A DNA stretch of 6,126 bases from an uncultured Enterobacteriaceae bacterium (GTDB lineage Bacteria; Pseudomonadota; Gammaproteobacteria; Enterobacterales; Enterobacteriaceae): the NCBI GenBank assembly GCA_936920625.1, contig CAKZHC010000032.1:1-6126 (forward strand), read 5' to 3'. Below are positions 1 to 5,943 of the stretch, in pieces. A model generated the notes under the pieces. That model made no database searches. It had not been told where the DNA came from and saw only the letters and a list, made by a program, of their open reading frames with translations. A program made the position numbers and the translations under genes. Numbering within the stretch: position 1 is the first letter of the stretch; each line of letters begins with the position of its first letter.

Positions 1-192
1 GGCTTTCGTCTGTCTGTACCTCAGCAAATACGCCTGAGTACAAACAGCCTCAGGCGCCCGCCAGTGATATTCCATGAAGCAGACTAACTTTGCAAGTTCT
101 GTTTCATACCGGTACGCGCCGACAGAATAATCTGGCCTCCGGTACTGGACAGGCCCCCAACACATTCTCCGTAAGCAGGACTGGCTCGTCAC
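1..192 (-). other. Unrecognised open frame running off the left edge
   Basis: A minus-strand frame stays open for 64 codons from a GTG at 192 (ATG possible at 165) to the left end of the window, where it is cut. The GTG sits directly behind a purine-rich AGGAGGGG stretch, too close to be a normal ribosome site. The predicted peptide is rich in aromatic residues and arginine and includes YRYETELAKL and FMEYHWRAPE. I do not recognise a family. It lies on the same strand as the phage tail-fibre remnants, so it could be a further piece of that relic, but it could also be chance. A perfect 8-bp inverted repeat lies inside it. Confidence 0.2.
31..56. repeat. Perfect 8-bp inverted repeat (hairpin)
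   Basis: CGCCTGAG at 31-38 is matched exactly by CTCAGGCG at 49-56 across a 10-base loop. The stem is GC-rich and would be stable in RNA from either strand. No T-run follows on either side, so it is not a standard intrinsic terminator. Confidence 0.6.
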
Positions 193-417
193 CCCCTCCT
201 GAAGATCTGACTAAAAAGCTCATGCATTAACGTCCCGCCCCTGTCAGCCATGGGCTTTCTGTTGCTATCGGCAGAAGAAGATGAAGCACTGTCAAAAAAT
301 CACAAAATTATCTGCTTGTTTTATTCTAACATGATGTAATGCATGACTATTTATGCTATTAAAAGAAAACATTTACGATTAAGCCTGCATTTCAGTCATG
401 AAAGGGAATTTAAAGAT
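193..417. other. Non-coding stretch before the GT25 fragment
   Basis: I see no supportable gene here on either strand. The final part (about 290-350) becomes AT-rich just before the glycosyltransferase fragment and may hold its old promoter, but no clear -35/-10 pair can be assigned by eye. Confidence 0.4.
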
Positions 418-642
418 ATGAAAATATTCATCATTAATATGGCAAAATTCATTCAGAGAAGAGCAAAAATGCAACACAATATCGATGAGCTTCCTGAACC
501 TCTTGATATCGAGTTCATTGAAGGCGTGGACGGAGACAATCTGACAGACAGTGAAATCACCCGTCATACACGAAAACTGCGCGGGGCGACCACGAAAGGC
601 GAGGCAGGACGTGCGCTGAGTTTTTCCTCTGCACACTTTTAA
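418..642 (+). pseudogene. Glycosyltransferase family 25 (LPS biosynthesis type), N-terminal fragment
   Basis: Intact GT25 enzymes transfer a sugar, often galactose, onto lipooligosaccharide or O-antigen at the inner membrane. The fragment starts MKIFIINMAK, the beta-strand start typical of the family (MKIFVINL...). It continues with RRAKM (residues 14-18), the conserved EGVDGDNL block (36-42) and KGEAGRALS (60-68), which corresponds to the family motif GEIGCALSH. It then stops at residue 74, whereas the family is about 250 residues, so the catalytic part is missing. None of the three frames downstream restores the family sequence. The open frame begins further upstream at 343, but the ATG at 418 is preferred because it fits the family N-terminus and has AAAGGG 11 bases upstream. 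It is almost certainly non-functional. Confidence 0.75.
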
Positions 643-746
643 TATACAAATGCTGTGATGTTTCGGATAGTCATCTTTTAACTGTAATAAATCCAGACGA
701 TAATAGTGTCAAATAATTTGTGGGTACAGATTTTTTTTGACCTCAT

Positions 747-919
747 TTACAGCCCCCCCAGTGCCAATATACAAACATACCATGACGCCGCTACAATAAT
801 CCCGTCTTCCCCATAAATGACTTTAAGTGTATCACTGGCAAATTCTTTTGTAATTCATACCAGCCTCTGCCATCTTCATCAGCAAATACTGCTATGGGAA
901 TGCCATCGATGTGTTTCAT
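747..919 (-). pseudogene. tfa: Phage tail-fibre assembly protein (Tfa/gpU type) fragment, frameshifted
   Basis: Tfa proteins are phage chaperones that help fold the tail-fibre tip. From the minus-strand ATG at 919 the frame reads a start like IPIAVFADEDGRGWYELQK, then breaks. After a one-base shift near 855 it continues EFASDTLKVIYGEDGIIVAA up to the TAA at 747. Joined, this matches the recognisable Tfa core pattern (W..EDGKNWYEE...F..DTIKIVYDENNIIV). The remaining, larger part of a normal Tfa of roughly 150-200 residues is absent, and the start has no Shine-Dalgarno sequence, so both ends look lost. It lies downstream of, and on the same strand as, the tail-fibre relic at 1184-1460, the normal gene order. 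Identification is by eye from the joined frames. Confidence 0.7.
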
Positions 920-1058
920 AAACATACTAAAAATTTTTATCGTTTTTATAATATTCACTGTTCATAACTAACCGTAATCCATACGCTATTTAGCAAATAC
1001 TATAAAGGATGCAGCCAGATCGCGTGATTGGATTGTCCGAAATCGGCCCGGCATGTCA

Positions 1059-1187
1059 TCAATCCTCTGGGCGAACGTTCAGTTTTGCTTCGTTCTCAGT
1101 TAGGTTGATGATGCCGCAACTCTTACTGAGGTTACAGCCTGGCGCACAAATCGGCGAATTATTAGGACTGTAGACCCGTGTTTTCAT
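1059..1187 (-). other. Small open frame after the tail-fibre relic
   Basis: A 42-residue minus-strand frame starts with an ATG that overlaps the stop of the tail-fibre relic (ATGA overlap). The peptide begins MKTRVYSPNNSPICAPGC. I do not recognise it. It may be a further out-of-frame piece of the tail fibre rather than a gene. A 22-residue frame (1054 down to 986) follows and is equally unassignable. Confidence 0.2.
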
Positions 1188-1460
1188 TTCTCTGAGCTGG
1201 CCTGCGTATCAATTTTTTTATTCCCAACCGTTCCCCCCTCTTCCGGGAACGCACCAACATCAGCAGAACTGAGCTGTACATTACCCGATACATTCCGGTA
1301 ATTTTTCATTGACCGGTTTGACACCTCCTTGTACTGGCAAGGTCATAAGTTTGGCACTACCTCTCTCGCCGGATAACCGCCTGTCGCCCCCCGCAAATTC
1401 AACACTAAACGGCTGGCTTGCACCAGCGTTCTGCCAGCGCAGACCGCTTGTACAGCTCAT
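1184..1460 (-). pseudogene. Phage tail-fibre protein fragment, frameshifted
   Basis: Two overlapping minus-strand frames together give a tail-fibre segment. The first (ATG at 1460, TAA at 1281, 59 residues) ends QGGVKPVNEKLPE. The second (1309 to 1184, 41 residues) carries NVSGNVQLSSADVGAFPE followed by EGGTVGN. Joined by one frameshift near 1295 they give VNEKLP-NVSGNVQLSSADVGAFP. This is the hallmark repeat of P2/lambda-type tail fibres (VNGKxPDxxGNVxLxAADVGAxP...GGTV), which form the receptor-binding fibre. The fragment then ends in TGA, and the long remainder of a fibre is missing. An AGGAGG stretch lies inside it before the second ATG, but 14 bases away. The assembly-gene relic follows on the same strand, which supports a decayed prophage tail module. 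Confidence 0.75.
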
Positions 1461-1479
1461 TTTAGGTCAGGAGGAACAG

Positions 1480-1533
1480 ATGAAATTGCTGACTGATAAA
1501 GGAACTGACAGCCACAGTAACGCATCTTCGTGA
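1480..1533 (+). other. Possible 17-residue peptide with strong ribosome site
   Basis: A canonical AGGAGGAACAG lies directly before an ATG at 1480, giving a 17-residue peptide that begins MKLLTDKGTDS. Its stop codon is embedded in the loop of the hairpin at 1522-1541. No same-strand gene follows that it could regulate, and no homology is recognised. It could be the cut-off start of a lost gene or chance. Confidence 0.2.
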
Positions 1534-1541
1534 GAAGATGC
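1522..1541. repeat. Perfect 8-bp inverted repeat with GTGA loop
   Basis: GCATCTTC (1522-1529) pairs with GAAGATGC (1534-1541) across the four-base loop GTGA. It lies about 90 bp beyond the stop of the carbonic anhydrase gene, but no T-run follows on either strand, so a terminator role is unproven. Confidence 0.55.
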
Positions 1542-1628
1542 CTGAAACAGAATGGGCACCAGAGAGAAAATTTTCTGATCGCTTAATCAATTGCTAAGCT
1601 GATTATTTTTGAGTCCGGACTATTACAG

Positions 1629-2369
1629 CTATACCTCAAAAAAATCAACCTTACCGCCAACAAGGTGATACATGCTGCCGACAATTTTAATTTTTTTCTG
1701 ATCTTCTAATGTCTTAAGAACAGGACTGTTTTTACGGATATTTTCGATGGTCATTTCAACATTTTTCCGCGCTACTGCATCGACAAAATCGTAATTACTA
1801 CCTTTACGTTCTCCGTTGTACTCAGTTTTTTCAATCGCTGGTTTAATTTTATTCAGCAAACCTGTCAGGCTGCCCAGTTCAGCATTATCAATAGCGCCAC
1901 GTACCGCACCGCAGCGAGTGTGCCCCATAACCAATACCACTTTCGCACCGGAAAAGGCACAGGCAAACTCCAGACCGCCCAGTACATCGCGATTACTAAT
2001 ATTACCCGCTATACGAGAGTTAAAAGTTTCGCCAATCCCCGCATCCAGCACAATTTCTGCCGGAGCTCGTGAGTCAATGCAACTGAGAATCACCGCAGCA
2101 GGATACTGACCCCCGACACTATTACGCTTCTGAGCCAGATAATCGTGTTTTGCCAGTCGATTTTCCCGGAAACGCAAATTACCTTGTTTGAAATGTTCAA
2201 TCACTGCATCCGGTGTCATGCCATCACGTTTTTCTTTGCTAAGTGATGCAGCAAAAGAGCAAAAAGGTACCTGTAGAGCTGCCAGTCCGGTAATTGAAAG
2301 TGCGGAAACAGCAAGAGACTGTTTTAATATTGTCCTGCGTGATGGTTCGGTGGGTTGGTTAAACTTCAT
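1629..2369 (-). CDS. Beta-class carbonic anhydrase, Tat-exported (periplasmic)
   Basis: The enzyme interconverts CO2 and bicarbonate using a zinc ion. The 246-residue product has the beta-class metal site: C97 and the D99/R101 dyad in SCIDSRAPAE, then H150 and C153 in GHTRCGA. The N-terminus holds a twin-arginine signal, SRRTILK at residues 10-16, followed by a hydrophobic stretch (about 18-32). Cleavage is likely near residue 40 (CSFA-ASL), so the folded, metal-loaded enzyme should act in the periplasm. The cytosolic housekeeping Can/CynT forms lack such a leader. Length fits the family plus leader. The ATG at 2369 is preferred because it opens the Tat signal and has AGGA seven bases upstream. 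Flanking genes are relics, so it stands alone, with no partner such as a bicarbonate transporter visible. The frame is intact and no key residue is missing. The physiological role (periplasmic CO2/HCO3- balance or acid tolerance) is inference. Confidence 0.93.
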   Translation of the reverse strand: MKFNQPTEPSRRTILKQSLAVSALSITGLAALQVPFCSFAASLSKEKRDGMTPDAVIEHFKQGNLRFRENRLAKHDYLAQKRNSVGGQYPAAVILSCIDSRAPAEIVLDAGIGETFNSRIAGNISNRDVLGGLEFACAFSGAKVVLVMGHTRCGAVRGAIDNAELGSLTGLLNKIKPAIEKTEYNGERKGSNYDFVDAVARKNVEMTIENIRKNSPVLKTLEDQKKIKIVGSMYHLVGGKVDFFEV

Positions 2370-2677
2370 AATACGTTCCTGTCTGTCTTGTTAATCTAAT
2401 TTTTTTATAATAGGTAAGTCGAACTAATCGACGCGGCAGTCTGATAACAAAGCTCGAGTAAAGTAAAGGAATGCCAGCCAGAGCCCCGTGACAGAATGCT
2501 GGCGATGGATTGACAACATAACAATGCTGATTTGCAGTTAATGTGAACCGAAAAAACGGTGAGAATATTTTGTATAAAAACAATGACATATTGAAAAATT
2601 CACACCATTATATATCAAACAAAACCACAAATTCCCATACAAGGTCAGACTGTCAACCCTGCTGATGCTTTTTATAC

Positions 2678-2713
2678 TTAAGCCACTTATAAAGTGCTTA
2701 AAGCTGATTTTTT
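2678..2713 (+). terminator. Weak terminator-like hairpin plus T6
   Basis: TTAAG-C-CACTT (2678-2688) pairs with AAGTG-CTTAA (2692-2701), with one bulged C and a three-base loop. A run of six Ts follows at 2708-2713. The stem is AT-rich and the T-run is displaced by six bases, so it would be inefficient. No intact plus-strand gene precedes it. Confidence 0.25.
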
Positions 2714-2775
2714 CAAATGCCACAAAACCCGTTAGTTTAAAGAATAATAAAATGACATCCGGGCAGTAATCTGGC

Positions 2776-2922
2776 ATGGCCATTTGTAGTATCGCAGTCT
2801 TATTCTTTTACTTGATGCAGGCAGAGCAGAAAACCACAAACACCGCTGCTGAGCAGTCGGAAAACTCTTATAGCACAACATCATCCGTTTCCCAAACAGA
2901 TCCATTTGTAACAAGTGAATAA
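2776..2922 (+). other. Small open frame with hydrophobic N-terminus
   Basis: A 48-residue frame begins MAICSIAVLFFYLMQAEQK and continues as a Ser/Thr/Gln-rich tail with no basic residues. This resembles the start of an exported protein. No Shine-Dalgarno sequence precedes the ATG, an in-frame stop lies three codons upstream, and no family is recognised. It could be a remnant of a secreted-protein gene or chance. Confidence 0.2.
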
Positions 2923-3076
2923 GGTCAGTATGAGGTCCATCAGCCAGTAATGGCATTATATGAATACTACATAATTCAGCTGCATATGCTTACCGCCGTG
3001 GATTTTTAGCAGGCTGTTAGCCATGCAACATTCTTTTATCAAATGCCACTAGTTTTCAGACAAGGTAAAGGAAAAG

Positions 3077-3887
3077 TTAATCACCCAGGTTCACCCCCTG
3101 CGACTAAAGAGCTTCAGCGCGTTGGTCTAGCTGGATATACCCTTCTTGAGGCGGTAGTTAATATCAAATTTCCCGATAGCCGCCCGTCATCCTCTTCTTC
3201 GAAGCAGAGGTTGTGACAAAATGGCTGCAAGCCCGGATGACTGGTTAATGCAACATCCTGTGTGGTCATGATTCTCATGGCTTTTTATACACAGAATTTC
3301 TTCAGGAAAGCGATGATCGCCAGATTGCGTTCCTGTTCATTTGTTCCCCTGAGTAATTCGTCCAGCAGAAAAACGGCCTGTAGCTAGCTCTGCTACACTC
3401 CATCCACATCCAGTACTACTTTACGCTCATGAAGTATGAACCCCCTCAGCCACCGGCTAGCCGGGTTTCTCCAGGACTGGCAGAGAGACTGAACGATAGT
3501 TGCCCAAGGAAAGCGTGGCCACAGAGATTGAGCGCCCGACCCTGATCACTGAAGTAATCGGCGACATACATAGGGCAGGGTGGCAACACCCCGAAGTTGC
3601 GTTCGATGCTGGCCAGACTCTCTTTATTCAGGGTAATTAATATGCTGCTGCAATGATCCAGTTGTTCGTTGAAGCGATAGTGCCAGATCATCAGAGCGAC
3701 GAACAGCGATATGCCTGTGCCCGGTAACCCTCCCCAGAAGGTAAGAACTGGATGCAACCAGAGGTAATTAGCAGACATAAAGCTATAACAGATAAGCCAG
3801 CTCTGTGCACCGTAGCTTTTGGTTCAGCCTCCCCTGCTGCTGGCTCAGTACCCTGATGCGGGTTTGCCATAGAAATTACTCAAACAT
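3077..3887 (-). pseudogene. MutS-like membrane ATPase relic (stops, frameshifts, internal deletion)
   Basis: Pieces of a MutS-domain ATPase, of the shorter type with an N-terminal membrane region and not the housekeeping mismatch-repair MutS, can be read in order on the minus strand. The start is an ATG at 3887 behind a good AAGGAG site, with a TAA at codon 4 and then a basic helix (WQTRIRVLSQQQGRLNQKLR). After a frameshift, a 110-residue open piece (3778 to 3446) holds a membrane-like segment (ISLFVALMIWHY), LNKESLASIERNF, and ALNLCGHAFL...SASPGETRLA, which resembles the family clamp/lever entry. At 3383-3285 comes the Walker B segment AVFLLDELLRGTNEQER. The same frame passes a stop into MTTQDVALTSHPGLQPF and CFEEEDDGRL. 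A last frameshift gives FDINYRLKKGISS, a stop, then TNALKLFS, with VNLGD and TAA at 3077. The core, Walker A and much of the lever domain are deleted. The relic is about 800 bp, perhaps half of the original. It is certainly non-functional. Confidence 0.75.
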
Positions 3888-3955
3888 TCTTCTCCTTTTT
3901 GAAAACGTCGTGTTCTTTGGGATAAGGGATGCAAAACTACCCAACCACTACAGAA

Positions 3956-4078
3956 CTAGTCAGGACATTTACAGGCGGACCACTGCATTTCCAGTGTAAA
4001 ATGATCATGTTGCAAACGAAATTCTGAATTACGTTTTGTCTTTACAAAAGAATTCATATACTCAAAGACCTCATTCAT
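3956..4078 (-). other. Small open frame upstream of the MutS-like relic
   Basis: A 40-residue minus-strand frame begins MNEVFEYMNSFVKTKRNSEF and ends HFTLEMQWSACKCPD. It has AGGGGAAAG about ten bases before the ATG and lies 68 bp upstream of the old start of the MutS-like relic on the same strand. Composition looks protein-like and the frame stays open for 25 codons past its TAG. It is likely a truncated upstream gene of the same operon; I do not recognise the family. Confidence 0.3.
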
Positions 4079-4101
4079 TAGACACACTTTCCCCTGAATA
4101 A

Positions 4102-4248
4102 GATCGTGATAAAATAACAAGGTCTGTTCTCCGCGAAGTTGCCGTATTACTTCTATTTATTTCTTTGATTATCGCACACGCCGTTTCCATGGATTTAAAT
4201 ACCGGCGCCAGATTATACGTTAAAATTCATTTTAGTGATTGCACCTAA
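4102..4248 (+). pseudogene. Possible secreted-protein N-terminal fragment
   Basis: The plus-strand frame following the TAA at 4099-4101 reads a basic stretch, then VAVLLLFISLIIAHAVS, a good match to a Sec signal peptide. It continues DLNTGARLYVKIHFSDCT and reaches a TAA at 4246-4248. There is no ATG or GTG in a sensible position; the only ATG (4189) lies after the signal-like part. The pattern resembles exported surface proteins such as minor pilins, but the match is too short to name. Confidence 0.2.
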
Positions 4249-4540
4249 CAATTTCGATATTTAATCTGCGGAGCATAATATCAGGAAGACACTTCAGCAT
4301 TAAGTAGCAGGAGGTTGCGCCAGTACCAGATCAGTTACTTTTCTACTATCAGAAAAATAACATTTACTCTATCGGCTGCTCAAAATAAGATTAGCACTGA
4401 CACTGTATTTGGTCAGAATTTAATAATAGCTGATGCCAAACTTTGAAATATACTAGCAGACAGCCGCAAAATAACGATACTGTGGACGTGACGGTTTTTT
4501 AATAGAGTCCAGACGGTATCTATGAGCGAATCATTAATGC

Positions 4541-4570
4541 GCCATGCAGCTTTAATATTAGCAGCATGGC
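4541..4570. terminator. Strong hairpin after the GNAT gene
   Basis: GCCATGCAGCT (4541-4551) pairs with AGCAGCATGGC (4560-4570) over an eight-base AT loop, with a single A-A mismatch in the 11-bp stem. It begins 11 bp past the stop of the acetyltransferase gene, where the luxR-GNAT transcript should end. No U-run follows in the minus direction (GCATTAATG instead), so it may act as a 3'-end stabiliser or a poor intrinsic terminator. Confidence 0.5.
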
Positions 4571-4581
4571 ACGCGGGAAAT

Positions 4582-5178
4582 TTACTGAAATTCACGCCAT
4601 ACCGGGTAGAATTCAGGGAAGCCTTCAATACGCAGAGGAGGGCCAGCATCACGATATCCCCATCTCCTGATTAGGGTTCGTGTGCTAAACTGCGTACATT
4701 CAGCATAGCATGGGAATTTATCTCTATCGAGCATAGCATTCAGTTCATTGAATAAGGCTGCCGTTACAGAGCCACCTCGGGACGAGCGATCTACCGCAAG
4801 CAGAGATATATAGTAATGCGCACGGGTCTGAGGATGGTAGTGATTGAGCCCCTCTGTAAGTATTGACACCGCGGCATAATTTGGGCCACAAACTTGGCGT
4901 AGCTGATCATCAACTTCGGCAAGTTCCTCGTTAGTTATTTCCATAGCTTCAGGCCGGAAATAAACCAGGGCACCCGCATTGTTTTTATCAAGTAGCGTAC
5001 CGCCATATTTGTTGGCAAGATTAACGTAAATGCGAAAAAAATGCCGTAACACATCAATACGCTCTTTTGGTTCACGATCTTCAAAAATACGCTTATGTAC
5101 AGGTTCATCAGAAAACGCTGTAGCCAAAATATCACATATTCTATCAAAATCAGAATCTTTGGCATGCCTGCATTTCAT
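4582..5178 (-). CDS. GNAT-family N-acetyltransferase
   Basis: The 198-residue product has the GNAT layout. An N-terminal strand and helix (RHAKDSDFDRICDILATAF, residues 4-22) come first. The central strand YYISLLAVD (122-130) precedes the acetyl-CoA pyrophosphate loop RSSRGGS (131-137) and its helix. The strand CYAECT (157-162) leads to the STRTLIRRWGY block (165-175), equivalent to the usual N..fYer.GF motif, and the protein ends FYPVWREFQ, like GNATs ending FWRMWR. It should transfer acetyl from acetyl-CoA to an amine; the substrate cannot be told. The loop departs from the canonical (Q/R)xxGx(G/A), having S in place of the first residue and of the final Gly/Ala. The ATG at 5178 has AAGGAT about 11 bases upstream. 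It lies 37 bp behind luxR on the same strand and is probably co-transcribed with it and possibly under its control. It is not a LuxI-type synthase, although LuxI shares the fold. Confidence 0.85.
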   Translation of the reverse strand: MKCRHAKDSDFDRICDILATAFSDEPVHKRIFEDREPKERIDVLRHFFRIYVNLANKYGGTLLDKNNAGALVYFRPEAMEITNEELAEVDDQLRQVCGPNYAAVSILTEGLNHYHPQTRAHYYISLLAVDRSSRGGSVTAALFNELNAMLDRDKFPCYAECTQFSTRTLIRRWGYRDAGPPLRIEGFPEFYPVWREFQ

Positions 5179-5217
5179 TGTTAATTAGATCCTTTTTATA
5201 CTTTTATTACGATAGTT

Positions 5218-5943
5218 CTATTTATCAGATGGACGAGATATAAGGTTAAGTTCTATGCCTAATCCGATGGCATGTTTCCCATTGGTAACACCCAGCTTTT
5301 TTACAACATTTCCCATATGAAATTTTACTGTTCTAACACTTATGCCGAGGATGATAGCAATTTCTGGATAGGTTTTTCCAATGCTACACCAATAAAGTAT
5401 TTCTGACTCACGGGGAGAAAATATAGCTTTATTAAGCTTACTAACTTTAGTTTCATCTTTATATATGTGGAGTAGCATTTCATGAGTATCAATCAGTAAT
5501 CCCTGAAGTTCGTTTTTGCTTTTATTAATAAAACAATCTACGCTTTTCATCAAAAATCTATCTATGTATATTGACAATATAGCGATATTACTAAGGTGAT
5601 CATGTACAACAAAAGCATGACCGCTAACATTGAGAAATTTTATTGATTCGAAAACACTTTCTACTTTCCACATAGAGTTGATTTTCAGGTTCTCATCCCA
5701 AGAAAAAGATGAAATCCGGCTTAACGCATTAATGATAACAGGATCAATGTGTTGAGCTTTCTTACTGAGATAACTATTAACAAGATCATCAGATAAATCA
5801 CTAATGACAAGCATATCATCAGTGTTTTTCTTGTTCAGAACAGCGTAGGCATAGTTTATCTTTTCATACTGGCTGAGGAATTTATCAAGATGTTTCTTTA
5901 TATAATTATTTTTCTCTACGTTTGAAAAAAAAAACTTAGTCAT
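5218..5943 (-). CDS. LuxR-family quorum-sensing-type transcriptional regulator
   Basis: The 241-residue product has the two-domain LuxR plan. An N-terminal autoinducer-binding domain (about 15-165) contains the QHIDPVI signature (D67, P68; TraR D70/P71), Y58 (TraR Y61), W82 in SFSWDE (TraR W85) and G108 in SGHAF (TraR G113). A C-terminal helix-turn-helix (about 174-236) reads FSPRESEILYW, GKTYPEIAIILGIS, RTVKFHMGNVVKKLGV. TraR W57, which contacts the lactone, aligns with L54, so ligand choice may be altered. No luxI homologue is in the window, so it looks like a LuxR solo. The gene is visibly AT-rich and Lys/Asn-rich compared with the anhydrase and GNAT genes. The ATG at 5943 fits the family N-terminus but has only a weak ribosome site. 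A T10 run (codons 3-7) could slip. The GNAT gene follows 37 bp downstream. Target genes are unknown; self-regulation and control of the GNAT are inference. Confidence 0.92.
   Translation of the reverse strand: MTKFFFSNVEKNNYIKKHLDKFLSQYEKINYAYAVLNKKNTDDMLVISDLSDDLVNSYLSKKAQHIDPVIINALSRISSFSWDENLKINSMWKVESVFESIKFLNVSGHAFVVHDHLSNIAILSIYIDRFLMKSVDCFINKSKNELQGLLIDTHEMLLHIYKDETKVSKLNKAIFSPRESEILYWCSIGKTYPEIAIILGISVRTVKFHMGNVVKKLGVTNGKHAIGLGIELNLISRPSDK
5925..5934 (-). repeat. T10 homopolymer in the luxR start
   Basis: Ten consecutive A on the plus strand encode KFFF-S near the luxR N-terminus (codons 3-7). Gain or loss of one base would put the rest of the gene out of frame. Confidence 0.9.

Larger units (their letters stand above)
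2370..3076. other. Long intergenic region upstream of the carbonic anhydrase gene
   Basis: About 700 bp with no convincing gene. The part next to the anhydrase should hold its promoter, and an AT-rich tract (TATTATAAAAAAA on the minus strand, about 2399-2411) is a plausible -10 area, but no good -35 box is seen. A 5-bp inverted repeat, GTCGA-N5-TCGAC, lies at 2418-2432. A 6-bp pair, GCCAGC/GCTGGC, lies at 2473-2503. Several overlapping frames of 70-80 codons on the minus strand have no ribosome sites or family resemblance. Confidence 0.5.
3888..4581. other. Largely non-coding stretch with gene fragments
   Basis: About 690 bp without an intact gene. It contains a 40-codon minus-strand frame (3956-4078), a plus-strand fragment resembling a secretion signal (4102-4248), a second plus-strand frame of some 45 codons without a start ending near 4435, and a strong hairpin at 4541-4570. 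The stops and missing starts suggest decayed genes, but no family can be named. Confidence 0.45.

Noticed and set aside
379..636. 85-codon minus-strand open frame
   Set aside because: It is antisense to the GT25 fragment, which has a recognised family N-terminus.
1309..1533. 74-codon plus-strand open frame
   Set aside because: It is antisense to the tail-fibre relic, whose minus-strand reading gives a recognisable motif. Its own peptide resembles nothing and its ATG has no ribosome site.
1816..2394. Plus-strand open frames of 97 and 68 codons
   Set aside because: They are antisense shadows of the well-supported carbonic anhydrase gene.
2359..2956. Three overlapping minus-strand frames of 74-81 codons
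   Set aside because: They overlap each other and the anhydrase start, lack ribosome sites, and show no family features.
3805..3999. 64-codon plus-strand open frame
   Set aside because: It is antisense to the MutS-like relic start, with no recognisable domain.
4413..5165. Minus-strand frames of 79 and 76 codons overlapping the GNAT gene
   Set aside because: They are alternative-frame shadows of, or read-ins from, the GNAT gene, which has clear domain structure.
4582..5178. AHL synthase (LuxI) as the partner of LuxR
   Set aside because: The GNAT protein lacks the conserved LuxI N-terminal Arg/Phe/Trp pattern and the ExD region, and instead ends like ordinary small-molecule GNATs.
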